Assembly (NCBI GenBank): GCA_016929355.1
Contig: JAFGJA010000133.1
Coordinates: forward strand, 1 to 16,066
DNA from: Anaerolineae bacterium
Lineage (GTDB): Bacteria; Chloroflexota; Anaerolineae; Aggregatilineales; Aggregatilineaceae
Direction: 5' to 3'
DNA length: 16,066 bases
This document shows, piece after piece, positions 1 to 6,704 of the stretch (the first letter of the stretch is position 1; each line of letters starts with the position of its first letter). The translations under genes were made by a program, and so were the position numbers. The notes beneath the pieces are model-generated. The model was not told where the DNA came from. It saw only the letters and a program-made list of their open reading frames with translations, and did not search any database.

Positions 1-131
1 CCGAACCCTGCGGCAAACGGTTAAACAGGCATACGGGGTTGAAGCCAGTGCTGTTTGCGCCAAACCGTTCCCTAACATGGGCGAGGGGACCATGACCCAC
101 GCAAGTGGAGAACCGCAAGGTAGCTTGACTG
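1..131 (+). ncRNA. omega-RNA (HEARO-type) scaffold, 5' part and guide missing
   Basis: The region just upstream of iscB folds into a compact structure that can be traced by hand. Bases 16-22 (aacggtt) pair with 63-69 (aaccgtt), and the helix continues with 23-28 (aaacag) pairing with 51-56 (ctgttt). Bases 1-3 (ccg) pair with 11-13 (cgg), and the loop bases 4-8 (aaccc) are complementary to 36-40 (gggtt), giving a likely pseudoknot. Further hairpins are 76-80/90-94 (catgg/ccatg), 97-100/105-108 (ccac/gtgg) closed by a GCAA tetraloop, and 112-114/119-121, again with GCAA. IscB proteins are known to use an omega-RNA encoded directly upstream of iscB, with the guide at its 5' end. That end is not in this window. 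The 3' end may run into the first iscB codons. Structure is seen in the sequence; identity is by position and family knowledge. Confidence 0.75.
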
Positions 132-1415
132 ATGCAACGAGTGTTAGTTTTGGACAAGAACGAAGAACCGTTGATGCCCTGCCACCCGGCGCGGGCGCGA
201 CAACTGCTCAAGAAAGGGCGAGCCGCCGTGTATCGCCGCTACCCGTTCACGATCATGATCACAGATCGAGAGGGCAGTTATACGCAGCCGGTGCAGGCCA
301 AAGTCGATCCCGGCAGCCGAACGAGTGGGATCGCGTTGGTGGCGCAGTTCAAGCGCGGCTTGCGTTGTATTTGGGCGGCTGAAATGACCCATCGGGGCTG
401 GCAAATACGAGATAACTTGCTCAAGCGGCGGCAATTGCGGCGGGGTAGGCGCAGCCGGAAAACGCGCCACCGACAAGCACGTTTCAACAACCGCCGTAGA
501 CCGGCAGGGTGGCAGCCACCGAGTCTACAAAGCCGCGTGGACAATATCGCCACCTGGCTCGTGCGCCTGTATCGCTTCGCATCAGTCGATAGCATCAGCC
601 TGGAATTGGCAAAATTCGACACACAAGCGCTGGCGAATCCAGAAATTGATGGCGTGGAATACCAGCGCGGCACATTGTTTGATTATGAAGTGTGGGCATA
701 CCTGCTCGAAAAATGGGGGCGCAAGTGCGTGTATTGTGGCGCGGAGAACGTACCATTGGAAAAGGAACACATCGTTCCCAAGTCACGCGGCGGCAGCAAT
801 CGTGTATCCAACCTGACCGTTGCCTGTCACCCCTGCAACCAGGAGAAAGGCAACCTCACCGCCGAGGAATTTGGTTTTCCACACATCCATGCGCAAGCGA
901 AACGGCCACTCAAGGATGCAGCAGTCAACGCAACCCGGTGGGCGTTGTGGCGCTGGTGCGACGGGACCGGACTACCCATTGAAGTCGGCACAGGGGGATG
1001 CACGAAGTACAATCGCACGCAGCAGGGGTATCCTAAAACGCATTGGATCGATGCGGCGTGCGTGGGCGCATCGGGCGAGCATGTTTACATCGCCTCAAAC
1101 CATGCTCCCTTGCTCATCCAGGCTGCTGGACGCGGATCGCGGCAGATGTGCCGCATGGATCGGTTCGGTTTCCCGCGCACGAAGCCCAAACAGTTCAAAC
1201 GGGTCCACGGTTTCCAGACCGGCGATAGGGTCAAAGCGGTTGTCACCAGAGGCAAGAAAGCCGGGACTTATGTCGGGCGGATTGCCGTTCGTGCCTCTGG
1301 TAGTTTCAATATCACGGCAGCAGCAGGCACGGTTCAAGGTATTCGTTACACCTATTGCACTCTGATACAGAGGATAGACGGTTATGCATACTCTTTTCTC
1401 TCGGCTGTGGACTGA
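132..1415 (+). CDS. iscB: IscB, RNA-guided RuvC/HNH endonuclease (Cas9 ancestor family)
   Basis: A 427-aa protein with the full IscB architecture. Residues 1-40 are the PLMP domain (PLMP at 13-16, then HPARARQLLKKGRA). RuvC-I has D59 in DPGSRTSG. An arginine-rich bridge helix spans about 98-125. RuvC-II has E159 in SLELAKFD. The inserted HNH domain at about 198-245 has zinc cysteines C200, C203, C233 and C236, catalytic-type E213-H214, N228 and N237. RuvC-III has H305 and D308 in HWIDAA. The C-terminal region (about 325-427) matches the part that binds omega-RNA and target in characterised IscBs. All catalytic residues are present, with no frameshift. By family knowledge it makes a guided double-strand cut: HNH cuts the guide-paired strand and RuvC the other. 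The ATG at 132 gives the standard family N-terminus (MxxxVLDKN). The gene overlaps or abuts the omega-RNA, and its stop codon lies inside a hairpin. Confidence 0.95.
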   Translation: MQRVLVLDKNEEPLMPCHPARARQLLKKGRAAVYRRYPFTIMITDREGSYTQPVQAKVDPGSRTSGIALVAQFKRGLRCIWAAEMTHRGWQIRDNLLKRRQLRRGRRSRKTRHRQARFNNRRRPAGWQPPSLQSRVDNIATWLVRLYRFASVDSISLELAKFDTQALANPEIDGVEYQRGTLFDYEVWAYLLEKWGRKCVYCGAENVPLEKEHIVPKSRGGSNRVSNLTVACHPCNQEKGNLTAEEFGFPHIHAQAKRPLKDAAVNATRWALWRWCDGTGLPIEVGTGGCTKYNRTQQGYPKTHWIDAACVGASGEHVYIASNHAPLLIQAAGRGSRQMCRMDRFGFPRTKPKQFKRVHGFQTGDRVKAVVTRGKKAGTYVGRIAVRASGSFNITAAAGTVQGIRYTYCTLIQRIDGYAYSFLSAVD

Positions 1416-1438
1416 AGTCCACGTCTCAACAAAAGCCG
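1402..1438 (+). repeat. Terminal hairpin at the right end of the IscB element
   Basis: A perfect inverted repeat, gtggact (1407-1413) and agtccac (1416-1422), has the iscB TGA stop (1413-1415) at its tip. An outer 5-bp stem, cggct (1402-1406) with agccg (1434-1438), encloses it, followed by a short T-rich run. IS200/IS605-type elements carry subterminal hairpins near their ends that are recognised during transposition, so this is probably the right-end structure. It could also act as a transcription end for iscB. Confidence 0.55.
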
Positions 1439-1486
1439 TTTTCCTCCCCATAGATCAATCCAGGGGTACTCAAACGGAGGGTTTTG

Positions 1487-1990
1487 ATGAAAACGTGCCC
1501 GTTTTGCGCATTTGAGAATCGTGAAGGCGTTTTCTTCTGCGAAGATTGTGGTCAGCCATTTGTCGGCGAGCAGAGCGCAATGGCAACTACCAAACTGGCT
1601 GCGCAGGAAGAAAGGACGACTCCAGGGCGTATGACGTGGGGCACGGCCCGTTTTAATCCGCGATCTTCCATCATGATCCGGGTGCGTGATTTCGAAGAAC
1701 CGGTTAGCCTGTTACCCAAAGATGAAATTTTGTTGGGGCGTTCGGATGCGCATTCCGATCAACTGCCGGACTTTGATATGGCCCCGTTTGGCGCGGCTGA
1801 ACATGGGGTTTCCCGCCGCCATGCGGTAATTAAGCGTGGTGAAGATACCCTGATGTTGGTCGATTTAGGCAGTACGAATGGAACCCATTTGAACGGTCAA
1901 CGCTTGATACCCGAACAGCCGCGCGTTTTGCGTGATGGTGATGAGATTCGAATGGGCCGACTAGTCTTGCATATCTTTTTCAGATCATAG
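1487..1990 (+). CDS. Zinc-ribbon plus FHA-domain signalling protein
   Basis: 167 aa. The N-terminus is a four-cysteine zinc ribbon (C4, C7, C18, C21). A low-complexity linker of about 40 residues follows, then a C-terminal FHA domain from about residue 63 to the end. The hallmark FHA residues are present: GRS at 84-86, SRRH at 109-112, and LGSTNGTHLNG at about 127-137 with LRDGDEIRMG after it. FHA domains bind phosphothreonine peptides, so this is probably a cytoplasmic adaptor downstream of a Ser/Thr kinase. No kinase is in the window. The ATG at 1487 is preferred over a TTG one codon earlier because ggagg (1476-1480) lies 6 bases ahead of it. It is the first gene of a plus-strand run with the 79-aa protein, the response regulator and the GTPase. 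The IscB element ends only about 40-50 bases upstream. Confidence 0.88.
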   Translation: MKTCPFCAFENREGVFFCEDCGQPFVGEQSAMATTKLAAQEERTTPGRMTWGTARFNPRSSIMIRVRDFEEPVSLLPKDEILLGRSDAHSDQLPDFDMAPFGAAEHGVSRRHAVIKRGEDTLMLVDLGSTNGTHLNGQRLIPEQPRVLRDGDEIRMGRLVLHIFFRS

Positions 1991-2002
1991 GGTGATGTTA
2001 TT

Positions 2003-2242
2003 ATGCATTCTATTCTTGTACACGTCGCTAACGAAGAGCCGGTCTTGGCGGAAGTTGAGGAATTGCCAAGTACAACAGATCAAGCCGTCTATTGTATCAA
2101 CCCGCGCAAGCGCGATGGCAAAGAATTACATTATGTGTTGACCGAGGTCCAGACGATTATCATTCCCTGGCATCGCATCAATTTTATTGAGATCATGCCA
2201 TCGGGTGATGACGAAGAAATTATCAGTCCATTCGCTGATTAA
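2003..2242 (+). CDS. 79-aa acidic protein of unknown function
   Basis: Not recognised as a named family. The protein is soluble, has no signal peptide or membrane segment, and looks beta-strand rich. Strand-like segments alternate (SILVHVA, PVLAEVEEL, QAVYCINP, LHYVLTEVQTIIIPW, INFIEIMP), and the protein ends in an acidic tail (SGDDEEIISPFAD). The arginine/lysine turn PRKRDGKE at about 34-41 is the only basic patch. The pattern would suit a small beta-barrel (SH3-like or Sm-like) fold, but this is only a guess from strand spacing. It starts 12 bases after the FHA gene, with agggtgat just ahead of the ATG, so the two are very probably co-transcribed. A role in the same signalling set is inferred only from position. 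Confidence 0.8.
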   Translation: MHSILVHVANEEPVLAEVEELPSTTDQAVYCINPRKRDGKELHYVLTEVQTIIIPWHRINFIEIMPSGDDEEIISPFAD

Positions 2243-2252
2243 GGGTTAAAAC

Positions 2253-2268
2253 CTCCCAGAATGGGGAG
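2253..2268 (+). other. Small hairpin between the 79-aa gene and the response regulator
   Basis: ctccc (2253-2257) and gggag (2264-2268) form a perfect 5-bp stem around a 6-base loop. There is no T-run after it, so it is not a convincing terminator. It could be a processing or stability element within the operon. Confidence 0.3.
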
Positions 2269-2313
2269 CTACAGCGAGAGACAATCAACAAGTACACTTG
2301 GAGATAACCAGCC

Positions 2314-3054
2314 ATGTCGGGAAAACCACCGCGTCCTATTCCGCGTGATGCTAAACGTATTTTGGTCGTGGATGACGAAACACGGATGATTGGCTTCATC
2401 CGCATGAATCTTGAGTTGGAAGGGTATCAGGTGCTAGAGGCCCATAATGGCCTGGAAGCGCTGGAAGTGATCCGCACACAACTGCCGGATTTGGTCCTCT
2501 TAGACGTGATGATGCCGGAGTTGGATGGGTTTGAAACGCTGCGTATGCTGCGCGAGTTTTCAACGATTCCGGTCATTATGCTCACCGCGAAAGGTGAGGA
2601 GGATGACAAGGTGTATGGCCTGGAACTGGGCGCGGATGACTATGTAACCAAACCGTTTGGATCGCGCGAGTTATCCAGCCGGGTTCGCGCGGTCTTGCGC
2701 CGGGCGGAGATGCCGACGGCTTCACCGGATGAAGCCGTCCTCAAGATCGATGACCGGTTGAGCGTGGATTTCAACCGGCGCGAGGTGATCGTGGCGGGGG
2801 AGCATATCAAGCTCCGCCCCACCGAATACCGGCTGCTGTACCATTTGATTGAAAATGCCGGGTGGACTGTACCTCACGAGCAGCTTTTGGCGAAGGTGTG
2901 GGGGTATGAATACCGCGACGAAACCCATTACGTGCGGCTCTATGTCAATTACTTGCGGGAAAAGATCGAAGAAGACCCCTCAAATCCCAAGTATATTCTG
3001 ACGGAGCGTGGTGTAGGTTATCGTTTTTTTGATTTTAAGAACGAAGCAGACTAA
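2314..3054 (+). CDS. OmpR/PhoB-family response regulator (orphan)
   Basis: 246 aa. The N-terminal receiver domain (about 14-130) has the acidic pocket D20-D21, phospho-acceptor D64 in LLDVMMPELDG, T91 in LTA and K113 in KPF. The C-terminal winged-helix DNA-binding domain (about 145-241) has the family signatures LRPTEYRLL, VPHEQLLAKVWG and VRLYVNYLREKIEEDPSNPKYILTERGVGYRF. It should bind DNA as a dimer after phosphorylation. No histidine kinase is encoded next to it, so the partner is elsewhere or input comes through the neighbouring GTPase/FHA proteins (inference). The ATG is supported by ggaga (2300-2304) 9 bases upstream. A short N-terminal extension of about 12 residues precedes the receiver fold. 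Confidence 0.95.
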   Translation: MSGKPPRPIPRDAKRILVVDDETRMIGFIRMNLELEGYQVLEAHNGLEALEVIRTQLPDLVLLDVMMPELDGFETLRMLREFSTIPVIMLTAKGEEDDKVYGLELGADDYVTKPFGSRELSSRVRAVLRRAEMPTASPDEAVLKIDDRLSVDFNRREVIVAGEHIKLRPTEYRLLYHLIENAGWTVPHEQLLAKVWGYEYRDETHYVRLYVNYLREKIEEDPSNPKYILTERGVGYRFFDFKNEAD

Positions 3055-3086
3055 GGCGGATTAATCTTCTCTTTGAGGAGGGTGTT

Positions 3087-3617
3087 GTGTCGAATCTGTA
3101 CAAAATCATTGTCACCGGCCCTTTTAACTCCGGCAAGACCGCGTTTATCGGCACGATTTCGGATATTGAAGTTGTGACCACCGAACGCAAGATCACGACT
3201 GAAGATCGCGGCATTAAAGCCGAAACCACTGTGGCGATGGATTATGGGCGGGTGGAACTGGATGGCCGTATTTTGCACCTGAATGGGACGCCTGGTCAGG
3301 CCCGGTTCGACTTCATGTGGGAGATTTTGGCGCGGGAAATGAACGGGTTTATCGTGTTGGTGGACAGCACCGATCCCCCCTCATTCCCGGATGCGGCAGA
3401 CTTGATCAAGCTGTTTTCCGAGTTTCATGAAGTGCCATATCTGGTTGTCGCCAATAAAACCGATCTGGATGGTGCGGTGAGTCTGGCAGAAGTGCGCCGC
3501 CGCATGAATCCCGGCGACAATATCACCGTTATGCCCTGTGTGGCGACGCAAAAAACCAGCGTGCGGCAGGTGTTGTTGCAAATCATTGAATTGATCGACA
3601 AAAGCCGCAACGCCTGA
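3087..3617 (+). CDS. MglA/Ras-like small GTP-binding protein
   Basis: 176 aa with a complete small-GTPase core. The P-loop is G11-T18 (GPFNSGKT), the G3 region is NGTPGQ at 66-71, G4 is NKTD at 123-126, and a plausible G5 lies at about 150-154. The G3 motif has Gly where Ras has Asp (DxxGQ). The T-P-G-Q pattern is typical of the bacterial MglA-like and COG2229-type GTPases, so this is not decay. Such proteins act as nucleotide-dependent switches in polarity, motility or regulation and normally work with a Roadblock/LC7 protein; one is encoded at 6807-7178 on the other strand. The start is GTG, supported by the strong SD gaggagg (3075-3081) 5 bases upstream. It is the last gene of the FHA/79-aa/regulator run, 32 bases after the regulator stop. 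Confidence 0.92.
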   Translation: MSNLYKIIVTGPFNSGKTAFIGTISDIEVVTTERKITTEDRGIKAETTVAMDYGRVELDGRILHLNGTPGQARFDFMWEILAREMNGFIVLVDSTDPPSFPDAADLIKLFSEFHEVPYLVVANKTDLDGAVSLAEVRRRMNPGDNITVMPCVATQKTSVRQVLLQIIELIDKSRNA

Positions 3618-3622
3618 TTATT

Positions 3623-3640
3623 CAGGCTGGCGACAGCCTG
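3623..3640 (+). other. GNRA-capped hairpin just after the GTPase gene
   Basis: A perfect 7-bp stem, caggctg (3623-3629) with cagcctg (3634-3640), is closed by a GCGA tetraloop. It begins 6 bases after the stop codon. No T-run follows, so it is more likely a 3'-end stabilising hairpin than a terminator alone. Confidence 0.45.
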
Positions 3641-3668
3641 ACCGGATCACATAAACAGGATGTATAGC

Positions 3669-3709
3669 AGGGGGCGATGGCACATCAGCCAAGCGCCCCT
3701 GATTGTTTT
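3669..3709. terminator. Hairpin between convergent genes, probable bidirectional terminator
   Basis: ggggcg (3671-3676) pairs with cgcccc (3694-3699). On the plus strand it is followed by an interrupted T-rich stretch (tgattgtttt). The GTPase gene and the 71-aa minus-strand gene converge on it. On the minus strand the downstream sequence has only a weak T-content, so termination in that direction is less certain. Confidence 0.55.
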
Positions 3710-3719
3710 GTGTGGCCTG

Positions 3720-3935
3720 TCATTCGGCTGAGGAAGCGGGCCAGTCCTTGAGCGCATCAAGCGCGGCCTGCGCTGAAACGCGCTGCGGTTCGGTCCAATC
3801 GTCTTCTGTGACCATGTTGGTAAGATGGACATGAACGGCGGTTTTTTCATCAGCCGCGAGACTGTCCCACGCCGCGCGGATTTTTTCAACATCCCGGCTG
3901 AGAAGCTGTGACCAGAATACGTGTGGATCGGCCAT
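3720..3935 (-). CDS. 71-aa protein of unknown function downstream of adenosine deaminase
   Basis: Not recognised. It is a small, soluble, largely helical protein rich in Ala, Asp and Trp, with no signal peptide, membrane segment or metal motif. Tryptophans are spaced through it (W8, W23, W47, W65). Reality as a gene is supported by its position: its ATG lies 14 bases after the deaminase stop, with GAGGA 6-7 bases ahead of the start on the minus strand. It is probably the last gene of the pyrG/deaminase transcript. The function is unknown and need not be metabolic. Confidence 0.7.
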   Translation of the reverse strand: MADPHVFWSQLLSRDVEKIRAAWDSLAADEKTAVHVHLTNMVTEDDWTEPQRVSAQAALDALKDWPASSAE

Positions 3936-3949
3936 TGTTTTCCTCTTTG

Positions 3950-5020
3950 CTACAACTCAAATTTTGCCCGTAGACGCGCATAATTGGCTTCGAAGGAAGC
4001 GAGCAATGTGGCTTTATCATCGGGCGGCAAATAGCTGGCGCGCACCGCGTTTAGGCCAGTCTGTTCCAGTTGGTCCAATGTCAGGCCACAATCCAATACG
4101 GCGTGAATGTACTCATCGTTGAGCGTGGTGTTGAACAGCGCCGGATCATCCGAGTTGATCGTGACCATCGCTCCCGCTTCGATCAGTTGGCGCAGGGAGT
4201 GTTCCGCGTAAGAGGAGTACACATTCAGGCAAAGATTACTGGTCGGGTTGACTTCGAGCGGAATTTGATGCTCGACCAAGTAATCGACCAGTGCCGGGTC
4301 TTCGACAGCACGCACGCCATGCCCGATCCGTACTGCGTTGAGCGCGCGAAGCGATCCCCAGACGCTTGCCGGTCCAACAGTTTCCCCGGCGTGCGGATTT
4401 CCTGGTAGTCCTTTGGCTTTTGCCACGCTAAAGGCTTCTGCAAATAATTCCGGTGGGAAGCCAATTTCCGGCCCGCCGAGGCCCAACGCCACTACCCCGC
4501 CCGCTTGCGCCGCTGAGGAGGTGAGCCATTTTACTAAGGTCGGGGCTGTCTCAGGCTGGCCGCGCATGATGTCGGGAATCCAGCGCATGTCAACACCCCA
4601 TTCCTGTTTGGCTTGATCACGTCCCGCGTTGATCGCGTTGAGCAGATCGGCAAATGTCAGGTTTTTGGTCGGATCGCCCACATGGGAATAGGGTGTCCAG
4701 GTGACTTCCGCGTAGCGAATATTATTCTTCGCCATGCTGCGCCCGTATTCATACGTAATGCGGGTGAAATCTGCCGGTGTGCGCAAACACTGGCTAATGG
4801 CTCTAAAAATCGCGATGAAGTGATTGAAGTCACGAAATGTGTACCAGTCGGTAACTTCCTCAATGGTGGAAACGGGCAGTTCGACGCCATGTTGGGCAGC
4901 GAGATCAAGCAGTGTTGCCGGTTGGACCGTGCCTTCCAGATGAACGTGCAGTTCGGCTTTGGGCAGCGCGCGGACGTAATGGCGAATGCGATCTAGCTGT
5001 ATCTGGTCAGCCTGTAACAT
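3950..5020 (-). CDS. add: Adenosine deaminase
   Basis: 356 aa, the usual length for this amidohydrolase family. It converts adenosine (and deoxyadenosine) to inosine with a single zinc ion. Zinc ligands H25 and H27 are in ELHVHLEG, H210 is in the HAGE motif (210-213) with the catalytic Glu E213, H234 is in RIGHG, and D291-D292 are in INSDDP. The sequence is colinear with bacterial adenosine deaminases, though related adenine or aminodeoxyfutalosine deaminases share these motifs and substrate choice cannot be proved from them. The ATG overlaps the pyrG stop by one base (TAATG on the minus strand), so the two are translationally coupled. Together they form a purine/pyrimidine nucleotide module, followed by the 71-aa gene. 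Confidence 0.9.
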   Translation of the reverse strand: MLQADQIQLDRIRHYVRALPKAELHVHLEGTVQPATLLDLAAQHGVELPVSTIEEVTDWYTFRDFNHFIAIFRAISQCLRTPADFTRITYEYGRSMAKNNIRYAEVTWTPYSHVGDPTKNLTFADLLNAINAGRDQAKQEWGVDMRWIPDIMRGQPETAPTLVKWLTSSAAQAGGVVALGLGGPEIGFPPELFAEAFSVAKAKGLPGNPHAGETVGPASVWGSLRALNAVRIGHGVRAVEDPALVDYLVEHQIPLEVNPTSNLCLNVYSSYAEHSLRQLIEAGAMVTINSDDPALFNTTLNDEYIHAVLDCGLTLDQLEQTGLNAVRASYLPPDDKATLLASFEANYARLRAKFEL

Positions 5021-6675
5021 TACGCCTCTCCCGCTTCGGCTGTTGTGTCGTCAGCATCGGGCGTAGCTGCTTGCTGCTGATGCTGGATGGCCGCGCCGAT
5101 GAAGTCACGGAATAATGGGTGGGGGCGATTGGGGCGACTCTGAAATTCGGGATGAAATTGGCTGCCCATCATAAACGGGTGATCGGTGATCTCTAACACC
5201 TCGACCAGATGACCATCGGGACTGAGGCCGCTAAATTCGGCCCCGGCTGCCTCGAATTGTTCGCGGTAAGCATTGTTGAACTCGAAGCGGTGACGATGAC
5301 GCTCGCTAACCATATCCGTGCCGAAGGCTTCCGCCGCTTTGGAACCGAGTTTTAGCGCGCAGGGATACACGCCCAACCGCATCGTGCCGCCCAGATTGGT
5401 GACGCTGTGCTGATCCGGCATCAGATCGATGACGGGATGTTCGCAGCCCGTATCATATTCGGTGCTGTTAGCATCTTCCAATCCTAATACATTGCGCGCA
5501 AATTCAACGCTCATCACCTGCATTCCCAGGCAAAGTCCCAGGTACGGAATCTGGCGCGTGCGGGCGAAGTGCGCCGCCAGAATTTTTCCTTCCACGCCGC
5601 GATAGCCAAACCCGCCGGGTACGACAATACCGCTCACCGTTTCCAATACATCCCAACATCTGTCTTTTTCCAGATCGCCGGAATAGACCCACTCGATTTC
5701 TAGTTTGTGATTATGGAACACGGCGGAATGAGAAAGCGCCTCTTTGACGCTCATATAAGCGTCGTGCAGTTCAACATATTTACCCACAATGGCAATGCGC
5801 ACCGAGGTTTCGAGCGCGCCCATTTTCTCGACCCATGCGCGCCATTCAGTCAGATCGGGGGCTTGGGCTTTCAACCCAAGCTGTTCGACTACATAATCGC
5901 CTAATCCGGCATCTTCCAAAACCAACGGCACATCATAGATATTGTTGGTAGTTTCGAGCGGAATTACCGCCTCTTTATCAACATCGCAGAACAGCGCGAT
6001 CTTGTCGATTAAATCCTGGCTGACCGGGTGATCGGTGCGCGGGATGATGATCTGGGGCTGGATACCGATGCCGCGCAGTTCGCGGACGCTGTGCTGGGTG
6101 GGCTTGGTTTTGAGTTCGCCCGTTGCGCCGATGTGCGGCAAAAATGTGACATGCACATAGAGCGTATTTTCGCGGCCCACGTCAGCGCGCATCTGGCGGA
6201 TTGCTTCGAGGAAGGGTTGGCTTTCGATGTCGCCCACTGTGCCGCCCACTTCCACAATGACCACATCCGGTTCGCTGTCTTTTTTGCCGACGAGCGCGAT
6301 CCGGCGTTTGATCTCGTTGGTGATGTGCGGGATCACCTGAATCGTGCCGCCGAGATAATCGCCCCGGCGTTCTTTATTGATGACTTCAGCGTAAATCTGG
6401 CCGGAGGTCACGTTGCAGGTATGGTCAAGATTTTCGTCGGTGAAACGCTCGTAATGGCCGAGATCAAGATCGGTTTCCGCGCCATCGACAGTCACGAAGA
6501 CCTCACCATGCTGGTAAGGACTCATTGTGCCCGGATCAACGTTGAGATACGGATCGAGTTTCTGGATCGCTACTTTCAAACCGCGCGCTTTGAGCAAGCG
6601 TCCAATCGCGGCGGCGGTGACGCCTTTACCGACGGAACTGACAACGCCGCCGGTACAGAAGATGTACTTTGGCAT
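5020..6675 (-). CDS. pyrG: CTP synthase (glutamine-hydrolysing)
   Basis: 551 aa. It makes CTP from UTP, ATP and glutamine, the last step of pyrimidine nucleotide synthesis. The N-terminal synthase domain (1-270) carries the P-loop at about 9-18 (GGVVSSVGKG), the LDPYLNVDPGTM segment and the family NVTSGQIY and DYLGGTIQVIPH blocks. The C-terminal class I glutamine amidotransferase domain (about 290-535) has the nucleophile C382 in GLCLGMQ and H508/E510 in HPEF. The ATG at 6675 is chosen: GGGAGG lies 4 bases upstream on the minus strand, and the residues start MPKYIF as in the family. A TTG four codons earlier is inside the SD region and is less likely. A strong terminator hairpin sits 37 bases ahead of the start, so regulation by attenuation is possible. 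The stop overlaps the deaminase start. Confidence 0.97.
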   Translation of the reverse strand: MPKYIFCTGGVVSSVGKGVTAAAIGRLLKARGLKVAIQKLDPYLNVDPGTMSPYQHGEVFVTVDGAETDLDLGHYERFTDENLDHTCNVTSGQIYAEVINKERRGDYLGGTIQVIPHITNEIKRRIALVGKKDSEPDVVIVEVGGTVGDIESQPFLEAIRQMRADVGRENTLYVHVTFLPHIGATGELKTKPTQHSVRELRGIGIQPQIIIPRTDHPVSQDLIDKIALFCDVDKEAVIPLETTNNIYDVPLVLEDAGLGDYVVEQLGLKAQAPDLTEWRAWVEKMGALETSVRIAIVGKYVELHDAYMSVKEALSHSAVFHNHKLEIEWVYSGDLEKDRCWDVLETVSGIVVPGGFGYRGVEGKILAAHFARTRQIPYLGLCLGMQVMSVEFARNVLGLEDANSTEYDTGCEHPVIDLMPDQHSVTNLGGTMRLGVYPCALKLGSKAAEAFGTDMVSERHRHRFEFNNAYREQFEAAGAEFSGLSPDGHLVEVLEITDHPFMMGSQFHPEFQSRPNRPHPLFRDFIGAAIQHQQQAATPDADDTTAEAGEA

Positions 6676-6680
6676 GGGGC

Positions 6681-6704
6681 CTCCCAATACACTACTCCCA
6701 ATAC
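6681..6704 (-). repeat. Duplicated Shine-Dalgarno-bearing 10-mer in the pyrG leader
   Basis: On the minus strand GTATTGGGAG occurs at 6704-6695 and again at 6690-6681, a 14-base period. The second copy supplies the pyrG ribosome binding site. The first places an extra GGGAG about 20 bases before the ATG, right after the terminator T-run. Confidence 0.6.

Larger units (their letters stand above)
1..1450 (+). mobile_element. IscB-type element (IS200/IS605-related), left end outside the window
   Basis: The segment joins a structured RNA, an intact iscB gene and a terminal hairpin, which is the usual arrangement of compact IscB elements that carry no transposase of their own. No TnpA (Y1 transposase) gene is visible, so if mobile it would need help in trans. 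The left boundary and guide lie upstream of position 1. The right boundary is put near 1440-1450, after the hairpin at 1402-1438 and before the ribosome binding site of the next gene. That boundary is an inference, because no target-site duplication can be seen. Confidence 0.55.

Noticed and set aside
77..382. Plus-strand frame overlapping the omega-RNA and the start of iscB
   Set aside because: Out of frame with iscB, whose N-terminal family signature is unmistakable; no motif.
1..1450. A CRISPR array or Cas9 system
   Set aside because: No direct repeats with spacers and no cas genes. The 427-aa length and PLMP domain identify IscB rather than Cas9.
1..1450. A TnpA transposase with the IscB element
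   Set aside because: No Y1 transposase frame exists on either strand in this part of the window; it could only lie outside.
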